Below, in pieces: positions 51,875 to 61,830 of a stretch of 64,000 nucleotides of DNA. The stretch covers positions 124,001-188,000 of the forward strand of contig AP026129.1 of the NCBI GenBank assembly GCA_030295235.1. Reading direction: 5' to 3'. Each line of letters opens with the position of its first letter. Within the stretch, counting starts at the first letter, position 1. Made by a program: the position numbers and the translations under genes. The notes under the pieces were generated by a model. The model saw nothing but the letters and a program-made list of their open reading frames with translations, made no database searches and was not told the DNA's origin. Source of the DNA: Fistulifera solaris (Eukaryota; Bacillariophyta; Bacillariophyceae; Naviculales; Stauroneidaceae).

Positions 51875-52096
51875 ATGATTATTGATGCCAAGGCGATCGT
51901 CTTTACTCTTCTAATAGTAAGCTTCGGAGCATATTTTGCGTTGAAAGTCATCCGTGCGTTTGCTCTGCAAATCGCAAGAGAAAATCATGACGCTATAATG
52001 GCACTCGATCAAACAGAAGAACAAGAACGGAAAGGAGAGTGGCGGCAGCAGATGCCGCAGAGAAAATGGCGTTTGCGAAAGTGCAGCCAATATTGA
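51875..52096 (+). CDS. Small single-pass membrane protein, unknown
   Basis: The ATG at 51875 gives MIIDAKAIVFTLLIVSFGAY followed by FALKVIRAFALQIAREN, one N-terminal membrane helix and a charged helix (ALDQTEEQERKGE). As read, it ends at 52096 with a less natural Arg-rich tail. In another frame the tail reads AAADAAEKMAFAKVQPILTN and ends at 52125, so a one-base error near 52035 is possible. A longer open frame upstream starts only with TTG. It is about 74-84 residues with no recognised family; organelle or ER membrane location is likely. Confidence 0.45.
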   Translation: MIIDAKAIVFTLLIVSFGAYFALKVIRAFALQIARENHDAIMALDQTEEQERKGEWRQQMPQRKWRLRKCSQY

Positions 52097-52227
52097 CAAA
52101 CCCTACGGAGGCAAACGCTATATAGAAGAAACTCCTTATATAGAAGGAGCACTCTGGTTGTTGTATCTTTTACATAAACTATACAAAGAAAAAAAACGTT
52201 ATGGGGTCGGAAAAGTATGAATTATAG

Positions 52228-55200
52228 CTATAACACAGGTAAATTCGTTCTGCAGATAGGGCATTCCATTTTCACATCCATCCACTGCACGAGACACTCG
52301 CGATGAAACAAATGATTGCAAGGAGCCAGCATATACTCGGATCGTTTTTGAATATCAATGCCTTCGTAACAGATACTGCACTCCAAGCCGTGCACCAAAC
52401 TTGCATTCGAAACAGCTGTTGTTGATCCGACCAAAGGACTGCCATTCAGACCAGTTCTGTGTTGTTCCGTTGTCATTACGCCCTCTGCTCGTGATACAGC
52501 GCGATTCCCTCGCATACGATTCCGAGTGGTCATGGCTGTTTTGTGTCTTCCGCTAGGCGGACCGCTGGACAAAGATTGCTCTATGGAATAGTGAGGCGCT
52601 GCATCACGGTCTTCCATCGATTCTGTAGCAGGAACATGCGGATCCAGAGCACCAGGCGGTAACATCGAAGCGGGGATGGGTCGACTGTAGTCGAATTTTG
52701 GCGGAAGACATCTTGCTGGTATCATAAATCGAGCACCATACTTGCGTTGTCCGTACAAAACCGCTGTCTGGAGACCAACCCAAAGCACCAACAGATTGCA
52801 GGTAAAAGTATCATGCGGGGCTTCTGGATACACCTCTTTCAAAAAGTTGTTTCGAATAGCAAAAAAGTATAGAGGAGCGAAAAGACGCGATATGCTCATA
52901 CCCAATATGTAGGAGTTGTGCAACGGAGTCTTGGCCTCCGTATAGATATTCATGATGATCTGAGGGACCCAGAATGAGAACAATGCCAATATGTATAGAG
53001 CTCGATACTTGTCGTTGACGTAGAAGAATAGCACAAAAGTTCCGGCCAAGACAGTATAAAACCTCACGTGAAGTAATGCGATTTGCCGTCTCAGAACGTC
53101 CATCGGCTGGCCACCGTTTGAACTGTTTCGGGCTTGAATAATAATTGCCATGTACTTCATTTGAATAACACAAAAGATTAAAAGCTTGAAAAAAGCAACA
53201 CTGGCAAATGCAGAAAATAGAGGCTGAATGGACAAGCTCATGTAAATATGCATTATGCACAGGAGTGCGTCCAGCAGTGTCTGCCAGCCGACACAGAGGA
53301 TCGAGACGCGTGTTGCTGCAGAAACGCCCTGAGAGTGAAGAACTTGCCTCAACAAAACCAGCATTTGTGTTAAACATATCAGCATCATCACAAATGAGTA
53401 GTTGATCGCTTTGCTTGTCGCGGTCTCCCAATCTGTTCGGAGCGCCGTTGCGTTTAGTGCTGCAGTAAAGTTACAATTCGTCGAATGAATAGTACCCACG
53501 AGTGTCATAACAACAGCCTGGTCTTGAATTGGTTTACCCCAAGATCCACGTAGATATATTGGCGTATCTGTCGTATCATAATTGTCTTCTGTATCGTCCT
53601 TTTGCAGTGGGTTCAACCGTTTGGTATCCATTACTTTTCGACTGACGAGCTGTCTCCAAGCCCCTACAGTCCAATCCACCGTTCCGACATCAAGGCTGAT
53701 TTCGAAGCCACATCCTGCTGCATTTTGTTCCAAGTCTTTTTCCCGCGCCGGCATTTCCCTGGCAGCAGGCGTCTTCACACGTCTTATCGTTTCTTTCGCA
53801 TCATCTCGAACAAATGGGTACGGCAATACAGCGTCGGACCAACCAGATGTTGCCTGAAGGTGACGATCTTGGGTGCTCGTGCGACCCGGAGAATTTTTCA
53901 GCTGCTGTAAGGCGCGTTCGTCAGTCAAAGCTTTCAACGCTACTACATGTTCCTGTATAGATTCGACACTTTCTTCGGCAAAATCGCCGGCAGATACCAA
54001 ACTCCAGTCGACAACCCCCTTTCCTACCGACTCGGCGAAGAGAGCGTGAGCGTCCTCACGAATCGCATTCATGTCGGCGTCATCGAGTTTGTTAAGGGAT
54101 TCTTCCAGTCGACGCTTCACGGTTTCTCGTTCGTCTCCCGGCACATACATGACAGTCTGAGAAACTTCGGTAGTTGATACAAGCGAGAGACGACCAATCG
54201 AATGTATCACCACACCCCGCACGCGAAGCAAAATGTCTTTTCTCGTAGAATACCCGATACTGTTTGAATCATATATTTTGATGAACCCATCCACCAGGCT
54301 GAGTTCTTTCATGGCCGGAACGGATCGAGAGAAGAATTGAAAAACCGCACGACCCGAATCTTGTGTCAATGGTATCGCCACGGGAAGGTCACTGGATGGT
54401 GGTGCCACGTTAGAATCCGACCGGACGATCGCATTGTGTCCGTCGGTTCTCAAGTCTTCCCATTTCATCGATGTCAAATTGTTATCGTTTCTCATTTGTA
54501 CTTGCATACCGTCACGAAGAAGGAAAACACCTAATCGATCTCCGTGCAGCATGGCTATTTTCTCCATCGGTTCTTCCAGTGATTTTGCGTCGTAAACAAC
54601 AGTAGCCACTGGTTGTGATGTTGAGTTTCGACTCTGTTTCGTGATGGGATGCTGTTCGCCCGACTCCAAGGACTGATTGAAGGGTAACCGCATCCACTGT
54701 CCCCGATAAAAGCCTGTGGCATTCCAGGGATAATGAAATACTTTCCGAGCGTCATCAGGATCACTATCCGAACCAGGCTGAAAACGACTCGAACGCTTGG
54801 CACTTTCCGGAAACTGATCCTTCTCTTGTTCGGCTCGCTGTTCGGCCCAATGATAGACACTGCTTTCCAAATCCTCTTTTCCGTTCATCTCTACTAATGC
54901 CGCATACCGCTTGTGACCTTTGACATAGGACCGAATGCGCTGTTCTTGTACTTGCCTGGATTGAAAGACGTCTGCGTCTAATTTCTGCATTTTACCCCAT
55001 TCTTTTTGCGATCGTTTGTGCATAGCATTCTTTCGCTGCTGTCCTTCTTCTCCGTCCATTAGAAGCAACATCACCAAAAACATCATAAATAGACGTATTG
55101 TGCGCTGCCTTCGTTCACGTTCTCGCCAAATTGCCGTGAAACTTTCATCATTCATGTTGTTATTGATGTTGTTGTTATTGATATTGTTGTTATTGTTGGT

Positions 55201-55263
55201 GGTGGTCAAATCGAACTCAAAGACTTCGAGATCGTCCGGTTGCGGTGGGTCGCCTATTTGCAT
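52228..55263 (-). CDS. Tul1/Dsc-type multi-spanning RING-H2 E3 ubiquitin ligase
   Basis: A 1011-residue protein. A poly-Asn stretch precedes an N-terminal membrane helix (TIRLFMMFLVMLLLMDG). A large lumenal region includes FHYPWNATGFYRGQWMRLPF, a motif style seen in yeast Tul1/Dsc E3s and plant FLY proteins. A block of several membrane helices follows (INYSFVMMLICLTQMLVLLR, FYTVLAGTFVLFFYVNDKYR, ALYILALFSFWVPQIIMNIY). The C-terminal RING-H2 is CSICYEGIDI...CNHLFHRECLVQWMDV...CPICRTNLPVL, ending the protein. Such ligases ubiquitylate membrane proteins in Golgi or endosomes. A longer frame begins at 55353 with TTG; ATG 55263 (MQIGDPPQPDDLEVFEFD) is preferred. The frame is intact. Confidence 0.82.
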   Translation of the reverse strand: MQIGDPPQPDDLEVFEFDLTTTNNNNNINNNNINNNMNDESFTAIWRERERRQRTIRLFMMFLVMLLLMDGEEGQQRKNAMHKRSQKEWGKMQKLDADVFQSRQVQEQRIRSYVKGHKRYAALVEMNGKEDLESSVYHWAEQRAEQEKDQFPESAKRSSRFQPGSDSDPDDARKVFHYPWNATGFYRGQWMRLPFNQSLESGEQHPITKQSRNSTSQPVATVVYDAKSLEEPMEKIAMLHGDRLGVFLLRDGMQVQMRNDNNLTSMKWEDLRTDGHNAIVRSDSNVAPPSSDLPVAIPLTQDSGRAVFQFFSRSVPAMKELSLVDGFIKIYDSNSIGYSTRKDILLRVRGVVIHSIGRLSLVSTTEVSQTVMYVPGDERETVKRRLEESLNKLDDADMNAIREDAHALFAESVGKGVVDWSLVSAGDFAEESVESIQEHVVALKALTDERALQQLKNSPGRTSTQDRHLQATSGWSDAVLPYPFVRDDAKETIRRVKTPAAREMPAREKDLEQNAAGCGFEISLDVGTVDWTVGAWRQLVSRKVMDTKRLNPLQKDDTEDNYDTTDTPIYLRGSWGKPIQDQAVVMTLVGTIHSTNCNFTAALNATALRTDWETATSKAINYSFVMMLICLTQMLVLLRQVLHSQGVSAATRVSILCVGWQTLLDALLCIMHIYMSLSIQPLFSAFASVAFFKLLIFCVIQMKYMAIIIQARNSSNGGQPMDVLRRQIALLHVRFYTVLAGTFVLFFYVNDKYRALYILALFSFWVPQIIMNIYTEAKTPLHNSYILGMSISRLFAPLYFFAIRNNFLKEVYPEAPHDTFTCNLLVLWVGLQTAVLYGQRKYGARFMIPARCLPPKFDYSRPIPASMLPPGALDPHVPATESMEDRDAAPHYSIEQSLSSGPPSGRHKTAMTTRNRMRGNRAVSRAEGVMTTEQHRTGLNGSPLVGSTTAVSNASLVHGLECSICYEGIDIQKRSEYMLAPCNHLFHRECLVQWMDVKMECPICRTNLPVL

Positions 55264-55692
55264 TGTGAATGTTTGTCGTAAGAATAAAGTTGAAAGTAAG
55301 GCGTGAAGTCCGTCTGGAAAGGTTGATTGATTCGATTTGCTGGAAAAAAGCAAGGATAGTAAACAAATATTATAAAGAGAATAAATGATGAATGATGAAT
55401 GATGATGGAATGCAGTGTTCGTTTCGTTTGTTTTTGACGTTACCTATGTTGCGTCAAATGGCGATCGCCGTTCCGTGTCCCGTGTTATCTTTTCAGCAGT
55501 AGACATGAAATGAACCGGTACTCAATCACGAATATTAAGCACAAGCTTCTTGTCGTTCTGTGGTTTGAAATTTATTTATCAGGCCATTACTACCTGGTAC
55601 CAGGTTGCCATAAGCCATAATCAAATACTGACTGTTGTTACCATGAATCATCTCTACAATCAATACGTAACACATATTTCATTATTATATAC
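55264..55692. other. Intergenic with a GGTACC-type palindrome
   Basis: A spacer upstream of the Tul1-like gene and downstream of SDHAF2 (both minus). It holds a perfect 14-base palindrome, ACCTGGTACCAGGT, at 55592-55605. No gene is called. Confidence 0.5.
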
Positions 55693-56199
55693 TCAAGTAA
55701 GCTGATTGTTCTCTTTGACTTGCTTGTATTTGAGGGGATCGGCTTTTCCTAAAGGATTCGCCCGCGCCCACTCTTGAATCTCATCCACAATCGTTCCTTT
55801 CAATTCATCGGGAACAGGCAAACGCAATGTTATAATGTTGTAAATATCAATCGTTTCTTGGTTCACAAATGATTCGTACTCATCGAGTTGTTGCGCCGAC
55901 AATTGCGGAACATTCTGGTGGGCCCAAGTTCCCAACAATAAGTCGACTTCCAACCATCCGCGTTGCTTGGAACGATAAATCAATCGCTTACGACGGACTT
56001 GTAGTTCTTCTTCTTTGTCGGTTAGATTCGGAAGACGCGTGTGCGATGTCATGATGGCTTCGGCACGGGGCAGTGCTACTTGTAAGAGTGCTTCTTCGCG
56101 CGACGAAAGTGTGGGAGTGCCTTCTCCGGCTTGACCGCGATACGTACGAAATGCCAGTCGGCGGGTGTAGGTTCGTAGCAACGGAAGGGACTTGAACAT
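55693..56199 (-). CDS. SDHAF2: Succinate dehydrogenase assembly factor 2 (SDHAF2/Sdh5)
   Basis: A 168-residue protein. The start MFKSLPLLRTYTRRLAFRTY is a typical mitochondrial presequence. The core shows EEELQVRRKRLIYRSKQRGW followed by LEVDLLLGTWAHQNV and QQLDEYESFVNQETIDIYNI, the SDHAF2/SdhE signature including the RG in the SKQRGWLE block used for flavinylation. SDHAF2 promotes covalent FAD attachment to SDHA in the mitochondrial matrix. It is divergent from the QSOX gene. The frame is intact. Confidence 0.92.
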   Translation of the reverse strand: MFKSLPLLRTYTRRLAFRTYRGQAGEGTPTLSSREEALLQVALPRAEAIMTSHTRLPNLTDKEEELQVRRKRLIYRSKQRGWLEVDLLLGTWAHQNVPQLSAQQLDEYESFVNQETIDIYNIITLRLPVPDELKGTIVDEIQEWARANPLGKADPLKYKQVKENNQLT

Positions 56200-56619
56200 T
56201 GTATCGTTTTATTTTGTTACGATCAAACGATTTTATATATGTGGCGAATGCTTTTGGAATGAAACCAACCCAAAAGAAAAGAAGTGTGGCAGCGCAGCAC
56301 TTTTTGCTGACGCGGTCAGCGAGAGCATTATACAGCGGATTCAAAACTTCTCTATCGAATGTTATGTAGTCTTGAGCGAGAGCATTATACAGCGGATTCA
56401 AAACTTCTCTATGGAATTTTATGTAGTCTTGAGCGAGAGCATTATACAGCGGATTCAAAACTTCTCTATAGAATGTTATGTGGACTTCCTCGGTGGGACG
56501 CATTTTTTTAATAATACGGAGTATTGGCCAAACAACGTTTTTCTCAACATCTTTTTCCTTTCGACCCTCTTCGACCATGATGACAAAAAACTCACCAGTA
56601 TCTTAAAAAAACAATACGC
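56200..56619. promoter_or_regulatory. Divergent promoter spacer containing 57-base tandem repeats
   Basis: It separates the starts of SDHAF2 (minus) and QSOX gene 1 (plus) and includes the 57-base triple repeat (separate entry). Promoter function is inferred only from position. Long ORFs on both strands through the repeat are treated as by-products of its length being a multiple of three. Confidence 0.5.
56318..56490. repeat. 57-base tandem repeat, three copies
   Basis: Units start at 56318, 56375 and 56432 with AGCGAGAGCATTATACAGCG and differ at only a few bases. Because 57 is a multiple of three and the unit lacks stops in one frame on each strand, it reads as a 19-residue repeat on both strands (SESIIQRIQNFS on plus, REVLNPLYNALA on minus). 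Confidence 0.9.
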
Positions 56620-58619
56620 ATGATAGGTTCTCGGAAACATGCTGTTCTCAGACTCTCTCTTGTTCTGTTCGTTCATTTCAGTCGTAGCGTGAGTGTGTTT
56701 GGTAACGAAGACGAAGAAGAGGAAGAAGGAGAAGAAGAACAAAACAATGACTTCTTGTATGCTTCAGAGGACGCTCTGCCGGTGATAGAATATCAGAATA
56801 AAGACGACGGAGAGCAGCAAAGTCATCCCGACTTTCTCTATGAATCCAGCAATATCCCTCGTCTTGTTGTACGTGCCTCTTGAAGAAAACGCAATCTGGT
56901 GTTGTCCCTTTTTCTTGTCGCTCATACTCTTCGGCCTTGTCGCTCAACTCTTTCTGCCATTCATCGTCCCTAACAAAAGGAATTTTACGCTCCCTGGTGT
57001 CCTCATGTAAGTCCCAAGAAATGAAATGACCCTCGGGCTCAAAATTTCAAGGCGACATATCTCAAAAGATTTTTCGTCCCTATTGGGCAGTGTCAACATT
57101 TCCGAAATCATTTCGTCGAATTCGCCAGACAGGTCAATGCCGTGACAGAAGAAGCCGGATCGGAGTCCATTGAATTTCATGCCGTATCATGTGTCGCACA
57201 TAAGTCGATTTGTCGTGGTATGTTTGCTGTTTGCTTATCGTAGTTCTATGTAAGGGGCGTCACGAAATGGGGATTCTCACACGACCATTGTTCATTATTT
57301 CTCAGATTTCTCTATTAAAGGATATCCACGGCTCCTTCTTTGTAGGTTTCCTTGATCAATTTCCTTTTGTACTGCGCACGTGACGTTGCTCACACACTTG
57401 TCTATAGTTCCAGCAGGAGTCCGGAAAGAGAATGCCATCGACATGAACTATTGGGAGCTCCATCCGTTTGATCTGCTCAATCGTCTGGGGATTCAAGTTG
57501 AGGAAATGCACTTAGGTTCTATCGTAGATGCTATTCCTCCGGCAGCTCAACTGAAAGGATCAGAAAACAGAATTCAGCCAACAATTCGACGTACAAAGCA
57601 AGATATTTACAATGAAGCATACTTGGCTTTCGACTTTAGTTTACGAAACGGCGTATTCACTTCGAACGACCCCTTGACGACTAACACAAAACAAGCATTG
57701 CACGAGTGGCTGGAACTTTTACGACGATCGCTTCCTCCCGTTTGGAAAATTCATCGCATCATTCGTGCACTTTTGGACGACTTTGAACGGGCCACGACTG
57801 GCGAGAAACAATTGCTCCGAATCATGGATCAGTTACCACCACCACCCGTCAAAGTCTGGTCTGACTTCTGCACCAAAGGAATTGCAGGAATGGGATATAC
57901 CTGTGGCCTCTGGGGTCTCTTTCATATCATGTCGGTAGGTATCGTTGAATGGAACATGATGTTGGATGAAGAGCAAGGTGATATGGCTCTATCTCCAATC
58001 AACGCAGCTAACGTGCTGCGCGACTTCATCGCTAATTTCTTCGGCTGTGAAGTGTGCCGGACCAATTTCCTTGCATCTTTTGATGATTGTGCATTTGATC
58101 GATGTAACCGGCTCACGGAGGACGATCTAGACTATGAACATTGGATACAATTTCCGATTTGGCTCCACGACATGCACAATGGAGTAAATTTGCGCCTGGT
58201 GAGAGAAGCTGCGGAGCGAGAAGGTAGCACTCTGTCTCATATCGACGAAACACGCTCTCAGTGGCCTTCTCAATCAGATTGCCCCAAGTGCTGGTATGAA
58301 GATGGTTCACGTGATGAATGGATCTACAAGTTCCTACGAGTGGAATATTGGTATGTGATCATGGCGTTTTTGATGAATGTATCAGCATTACTTAAAGGCA
58401 CTCTATTGCAGGCCGGATGACTTTCTAACCACCGACTATAAAGCTGCTCTTGTGGAAATGTCTCATGATGAGATAGTCGATGATGATGTTTCAACCCCGC
58501 CCCCGCTTCACCGTTCTTGGACCCTTCCAGCAATTGTTTTTCTAGCTATGGTCGCTTTCTTGCGGTTCAAGAAAATGAAGCGCTTCAGAACGGGAAGACA
58601 CAAGAAGATAGATTCGTGA
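56620..58619 (+). CDS. Quiescin sulfhydryl oxidase (QSOX-like) gene 1, multi-exon
   Basis: Exon 1 (56620-56868) has a signal peptide (HAVLRLSLVLFVHFSRSVSV) and an acidic stretch. A likely intron (GTACGT donor at 56869) leads to a thioredoxin-type exon with CQHFRNHFVEFARQVNAVTE and FHAVSCVAHKSIC. Introns 57218-57305 and 57342-57407 then lead to VPAGVRKENA and the ERV/ALR domain: GYTCGLWGLFHIMSVG, DFIANFFGCEVCRTNF (redox CXXC) and SDCPKCW. Intron 58351-58411 precedes a C-terminal membrane helix (PAIVFLAMVAFLRFKK). QSOX enzymes make disulfides in secretory proteins using O2. The thioredoxin active site reads PYW then QCQHF across a frame change near 57085, so its CXXC may be lost or misread. Confidence 0.8.
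57218..57305 (+). other. QSOX gene 1 intron (88 nt)
   Basis: GTATGT donor after CVAHKSICR(G), acceptor CTCAG before FSIKGYPRLLL; the split codon gives Asp. Confidence 0.75.
57342..57407 (+). other. QSOX gene 1 intron (66 nt)
   Basis: GTAGGT donor after GYPRLLL and TATAG acceptor before PAGVRKENA. Confidence 0.75.
58351..58411 (+). other. QSOX gene 1 last intron (61 nt)
   Basis: GTATGT donor and TTGCAG acceptor split the Trp codon of LRVEYW and continue PDDFLTTDYKAAL to the membrane anchor. Confidence 0.85.
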
Positions 58620-58678
58620 CCGATCTCTTGTCAAACAATAGCACGATGATGATCATCGTAACAGGAAATAAATTGACA

Positions 58679-60846
58679 TTACAATTTGCGTTTCTTGGGT
58701 GCCACCTGTGGGCCAAGATTCTTCGCTAGCCATAATGATCGCTGAATATGGGGTGTTGAAATGCTTGTCTGCAGAAAATAGAAGAGAACGATCAAAGCTG
58801 TTGCCAAGAAATACATCAACCCTCGATTCGCAGGAGTGTCACCTTCAAACCAAATTAGACCGTTGTCCATGTGATCAAAGTCGAAGTCGAAATCAGGCCT
58901 GAAGACTCAGTGTTAGAGATAGTTACCTGGTATTTGAATTTCACATAGAATATACAATCCTTACCAGTAGGTCTCTTCCAAATGTCGAAACACGGCTGCC
59001 TCGTTCCAAGTACCGTCAATGTTGAAACAAACGAGACAATCCCCCATGTCAGGCCACAACGCCTCAATTGTTGTTTCAGGAGAAGCGATACCTGGACCAG
59101 CACCCGCGCGACTGAGAAACGCCTTTTGCTTTTTCTTCAGTTCCGCATCAGCCGCTTCATTTACAAGTTCCACATTCAGCGAGTTGTGAACTTCCCAAAA
59201 CCACATGGCAAACTCTTTCCAGTCCTCGTCCGACGCACTGTACGTGTCGCTCGAAAGTCGGACGCAACGACGGTGTTTCTCGCAGTCGTCGTAGTCCTCC
59301 AGGAAGGATTGAGCGCATTCTTCGCAGTGAAAGAAATGAGCAATATAGTCGCGCACTGTGTCCGCTGCTTCTTCGGGAGAAAATGTTCTTGTGCCAACCG
59401 GACGCGCTTCGATGTCAATCAAATTCAGGCCGCCTCTGTGTTCCGCAATACCGACCGAAATGACGTGAAACAATCTCCAGTAACCACAACCTAATTTTGC
59501 GGGTAGTGTTTTATTCTTGATCCCACAGGTCGGACTAAAATACTTCCTTCGGATCTGATATCGGTCGACTACTTCTTTCATATTTTCGAAACGCTCCGAG
59601 ATGTATGCTATATTCTGGCGTAGGTCGTAAATGAGAGAATGAAGAGCCCATTCGGGTGGCAAGGAGATGTCTAGCAAGTCCAACCAGTTGGTCAACGCTT
59701 TCTGTTTCGCCGGTGTCAGCGACCCACCCTTTTGAAGACGCTAAACGTCAGACCGTGCCAGATCGCCATGGTGCAATCCAGAATGAGTTGCTCTTCGGCG
59801 CCCATGCGAACGACGCGCTTTACAGCTGGAATTCGTTCCACAAGTTTTGTTTTAGTAACATCTTTTTGAAAAGCGGGTTTACCAAGAGGAATACCAGGAC
59901 CCGCATCAAAGACAATTTTGTTGTTCTTCTTTTTTGCTGTTTCATAAAGTTTATATATTTGCGTTTGCGTTCAAGGAATTCCGCTGTCTGCACTTTGTTT
60001 CCTTTCATGGTAGGCGTGGCTCCTTCATCTTCATCAATGGGCATAACGGGCGGCCCTTTTTTGTTTCCAGCCCCTTTGACTCCCCTTCGGCTTTTGTTTC
60101 TGCATCTTGACTTTCATCTGATCTTTGAATTTATCCATGTCACGCTGACGATTCTTCGCCAGTGCTGCTCCAGCCTTGGGACGCGGGGGAGAGTTGTTTG
60201 CAAGATCGTCGTCATCGTCGGACGGCTTGTGGCTATCTTTCGTGTCAATGCCACTGTCTTCGTCAGCCGGGCTTTTCTCAATCACTTCTCTCGCAGTATT
60301 CGACAGGACTTTTGATTCTGATAGTATATCTTCGGGAGGGTTCGGTCCAATAGGTCGAGTAGGCAAAAGCTTATTGATATTATCCCATTTCAATTCCGGT
60401 TGGCCGAGCGCAACAGCATTGTCTTTGAGGGGTTCGGCCCCTGGTGGTACAACGAACATAGACGGGACACCGCGTATAGCCCATTTCGAGCACAATTCCC
60501 TGTGCACAGCGCACGAAACAGCCTTTACATGGATTTCATCTCCGTGTTCTGCCAGCAAAGTCTTGGCGGCTTCTATAAAATGTGGCTTGAACGCTATGCA
60601 ATGTCCCTAATAGAAAAAAAGGTGGGGGTTGAGAGAAACGTCGCGACTTACTTGCAGGGAACAGTTTAACTCAACTCGACAAGCGAAACTTACACAATAA
60701 GGGCTGTAGAACTCAATGAGCAAAATTTTGTTGTCGCTTTTCTCGAGTTCGCCAACATCTTCGACCTCAAGGACATCTTCGTAGAGGAACGTTTTGTCGG
60801 CCGAGCTCTTGGAGAGCAAAAGCAGCCAGAAAAACAATCGGAACAT
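58679..60846 (-). CDS. Quiescin sulfhydryl oxidase (QSOX-like) gene 2, multi-exon
   Basis: Exon 1 (60846-60694) has a signal peptide (MFRLFFWLLLLSKSSADK) and ends LLIEFYSPYC. Intron 60693-60607 (87 nt) separates the two active-site Cys; exon 2 opens GHCIAFKPHFIEAAKTLLAE, so thioredoxin CGHC is intact after splicing. AVSCAVHRELCSKWAIRGVP follows, then an Asp/Ser/Lys-rich linker and the ERV domain: CGYWRLFHVISVG, DYIAHFFHCEECAQSF (redox CXXC) and GDCLVCF. The last intron, 58964-58899 (66 nt), splits the Trp of EETYW as in gene 1. The tail has a membrane helix (LMYFLATALIVLFYFLQTS). Frame breaks lie in T runs near 60057-60062 and 59930-59935 and near 59728. It is tail to tail with gene 1, 59 bases apart. 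Confidence 0.8.
58899..58964 (-). other. QSOX gene 2 last intron (66 nt)
   Basis: GTAAGG donor and TTCAG acceptor split the Trp codon of EETYW, the same site and phase as in gene 1. Confidence 0.85.
60607..60693 (-). other. QSOX gene 2 intron 1 (87 nt), inside the thioredoxin CXXC
   Basis: GTAAGT donor directly after SPYC; TTAG acceptor directly before GHCIAF. Confidence 0.88.
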
Positions 60847-61830
60847 CGCACCCTCAATACACAATACGTTCAAGAGTCTTTTCAAATCTTAGCGTGAGAA
60901 AAGAATTGCTTTCCCATCTAAACTCCGTTATTTTTTCGCTTTGTCCTTGCAAACGGTCTTTGTCGAGCATCCAGCATCCAGCCATCGAAGATGGAAACAG
61001 GCATGTTTCACCTTTCGACAAATGTATCGTACTGGCACTCATTCCAGCACACATGACAAAAACGTTGCACTTGCTTTGCCCTTACCAGGTACAGCTAGAG
61101 TCCAATGATCCACATAAATTCACCTCGAAAGCGTGTTCGTATTTGCAAACGATAATAGGCATCATTTTAAACGAAAGATACAACGCTGCAATGTCTACGT
61201 GAAATTCACGTTGGCCGCGTATAGGCTCGTAGGGGAATTGATCGACAGAGGGAGTACCCGGATATGGCAGCTACCATCGATGGCATGGTTACTAGAGAGT
61301 ACTTGTTGTACGAGGGACAGCAGCAATGAAAAACGTTTGCTAAAAAATAAGGATACCCAAGCGAAACCGCAAACGAATACTCTACTAGAGAGCTACAATA
61401 CAATACAATACCATTTCGGGAACTTAGAACGCTGAATTTCTCGAGAGCAGTCAACATCAGTGAAGAGAATTCAACAATCAACAATCAACAATCAATAAGC
61501 AGATTCATTTCTTGCTGCAAGCTGTGATCTTCTATCGCAAGTCTCATCACCGTGGCCTGGAGAAGGACAAAAACCTTTTCAAGTGGCTGCTGTGTCGTTA
61601 CCTTGCTTGCTAAGTGATCCTTCCAGCTAGTATTTCAATTGCCTGTTCTACGTTCTTGTCTGCAATGACCTCTTTGTGCTGCTGAACAAATACGGCCAGG
61701 ACTATGGAGCACAATTACATTTGAATCTTTCCTTGTTGTGCTTTTATCATTATGGGAAAGAAAAGGATACTGATAGGTGTGCACGACCACGGCGTATGTC
61801 CATCAATCGATGTTTTCGGTAGATCGCTTC
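60847..61830. other. Intergenic, no gene recognised
   Basis: Nearly 1 kb between the QSOX gene 2 start and the HSF stop (both minus). There is a short CAACAAT repeat near 61468-61494 and a CAATA run near 61389-61410. Several 60-100 codon ORFs lack domain features and are left out. Confidence 0.5.

Noticed and set aside
53208-53910. Plus-strand ORFs inside the Tul1-like E3 gene
   Set aside because: Antisense to a long, intact, clearly conserved membrane protein.
56192-56623. A 143-codon plus-strand ORF and a 196-codon minus-strand ORF through the 57-base repeat
   Set aside because: Both are by-products of a repeat length divisible by three. Neither has domains, and each overlaps another gene or its promoter.
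56678-57180. Minus-strand ORFs with a charged, coiled-coil-like sequence opposite QSOX gene 1
   Set aside because: The plus strand carries the QSOX thioredoxin exon and signal-peptide exon there, which fit a known family; the minus frames do not join to anything.
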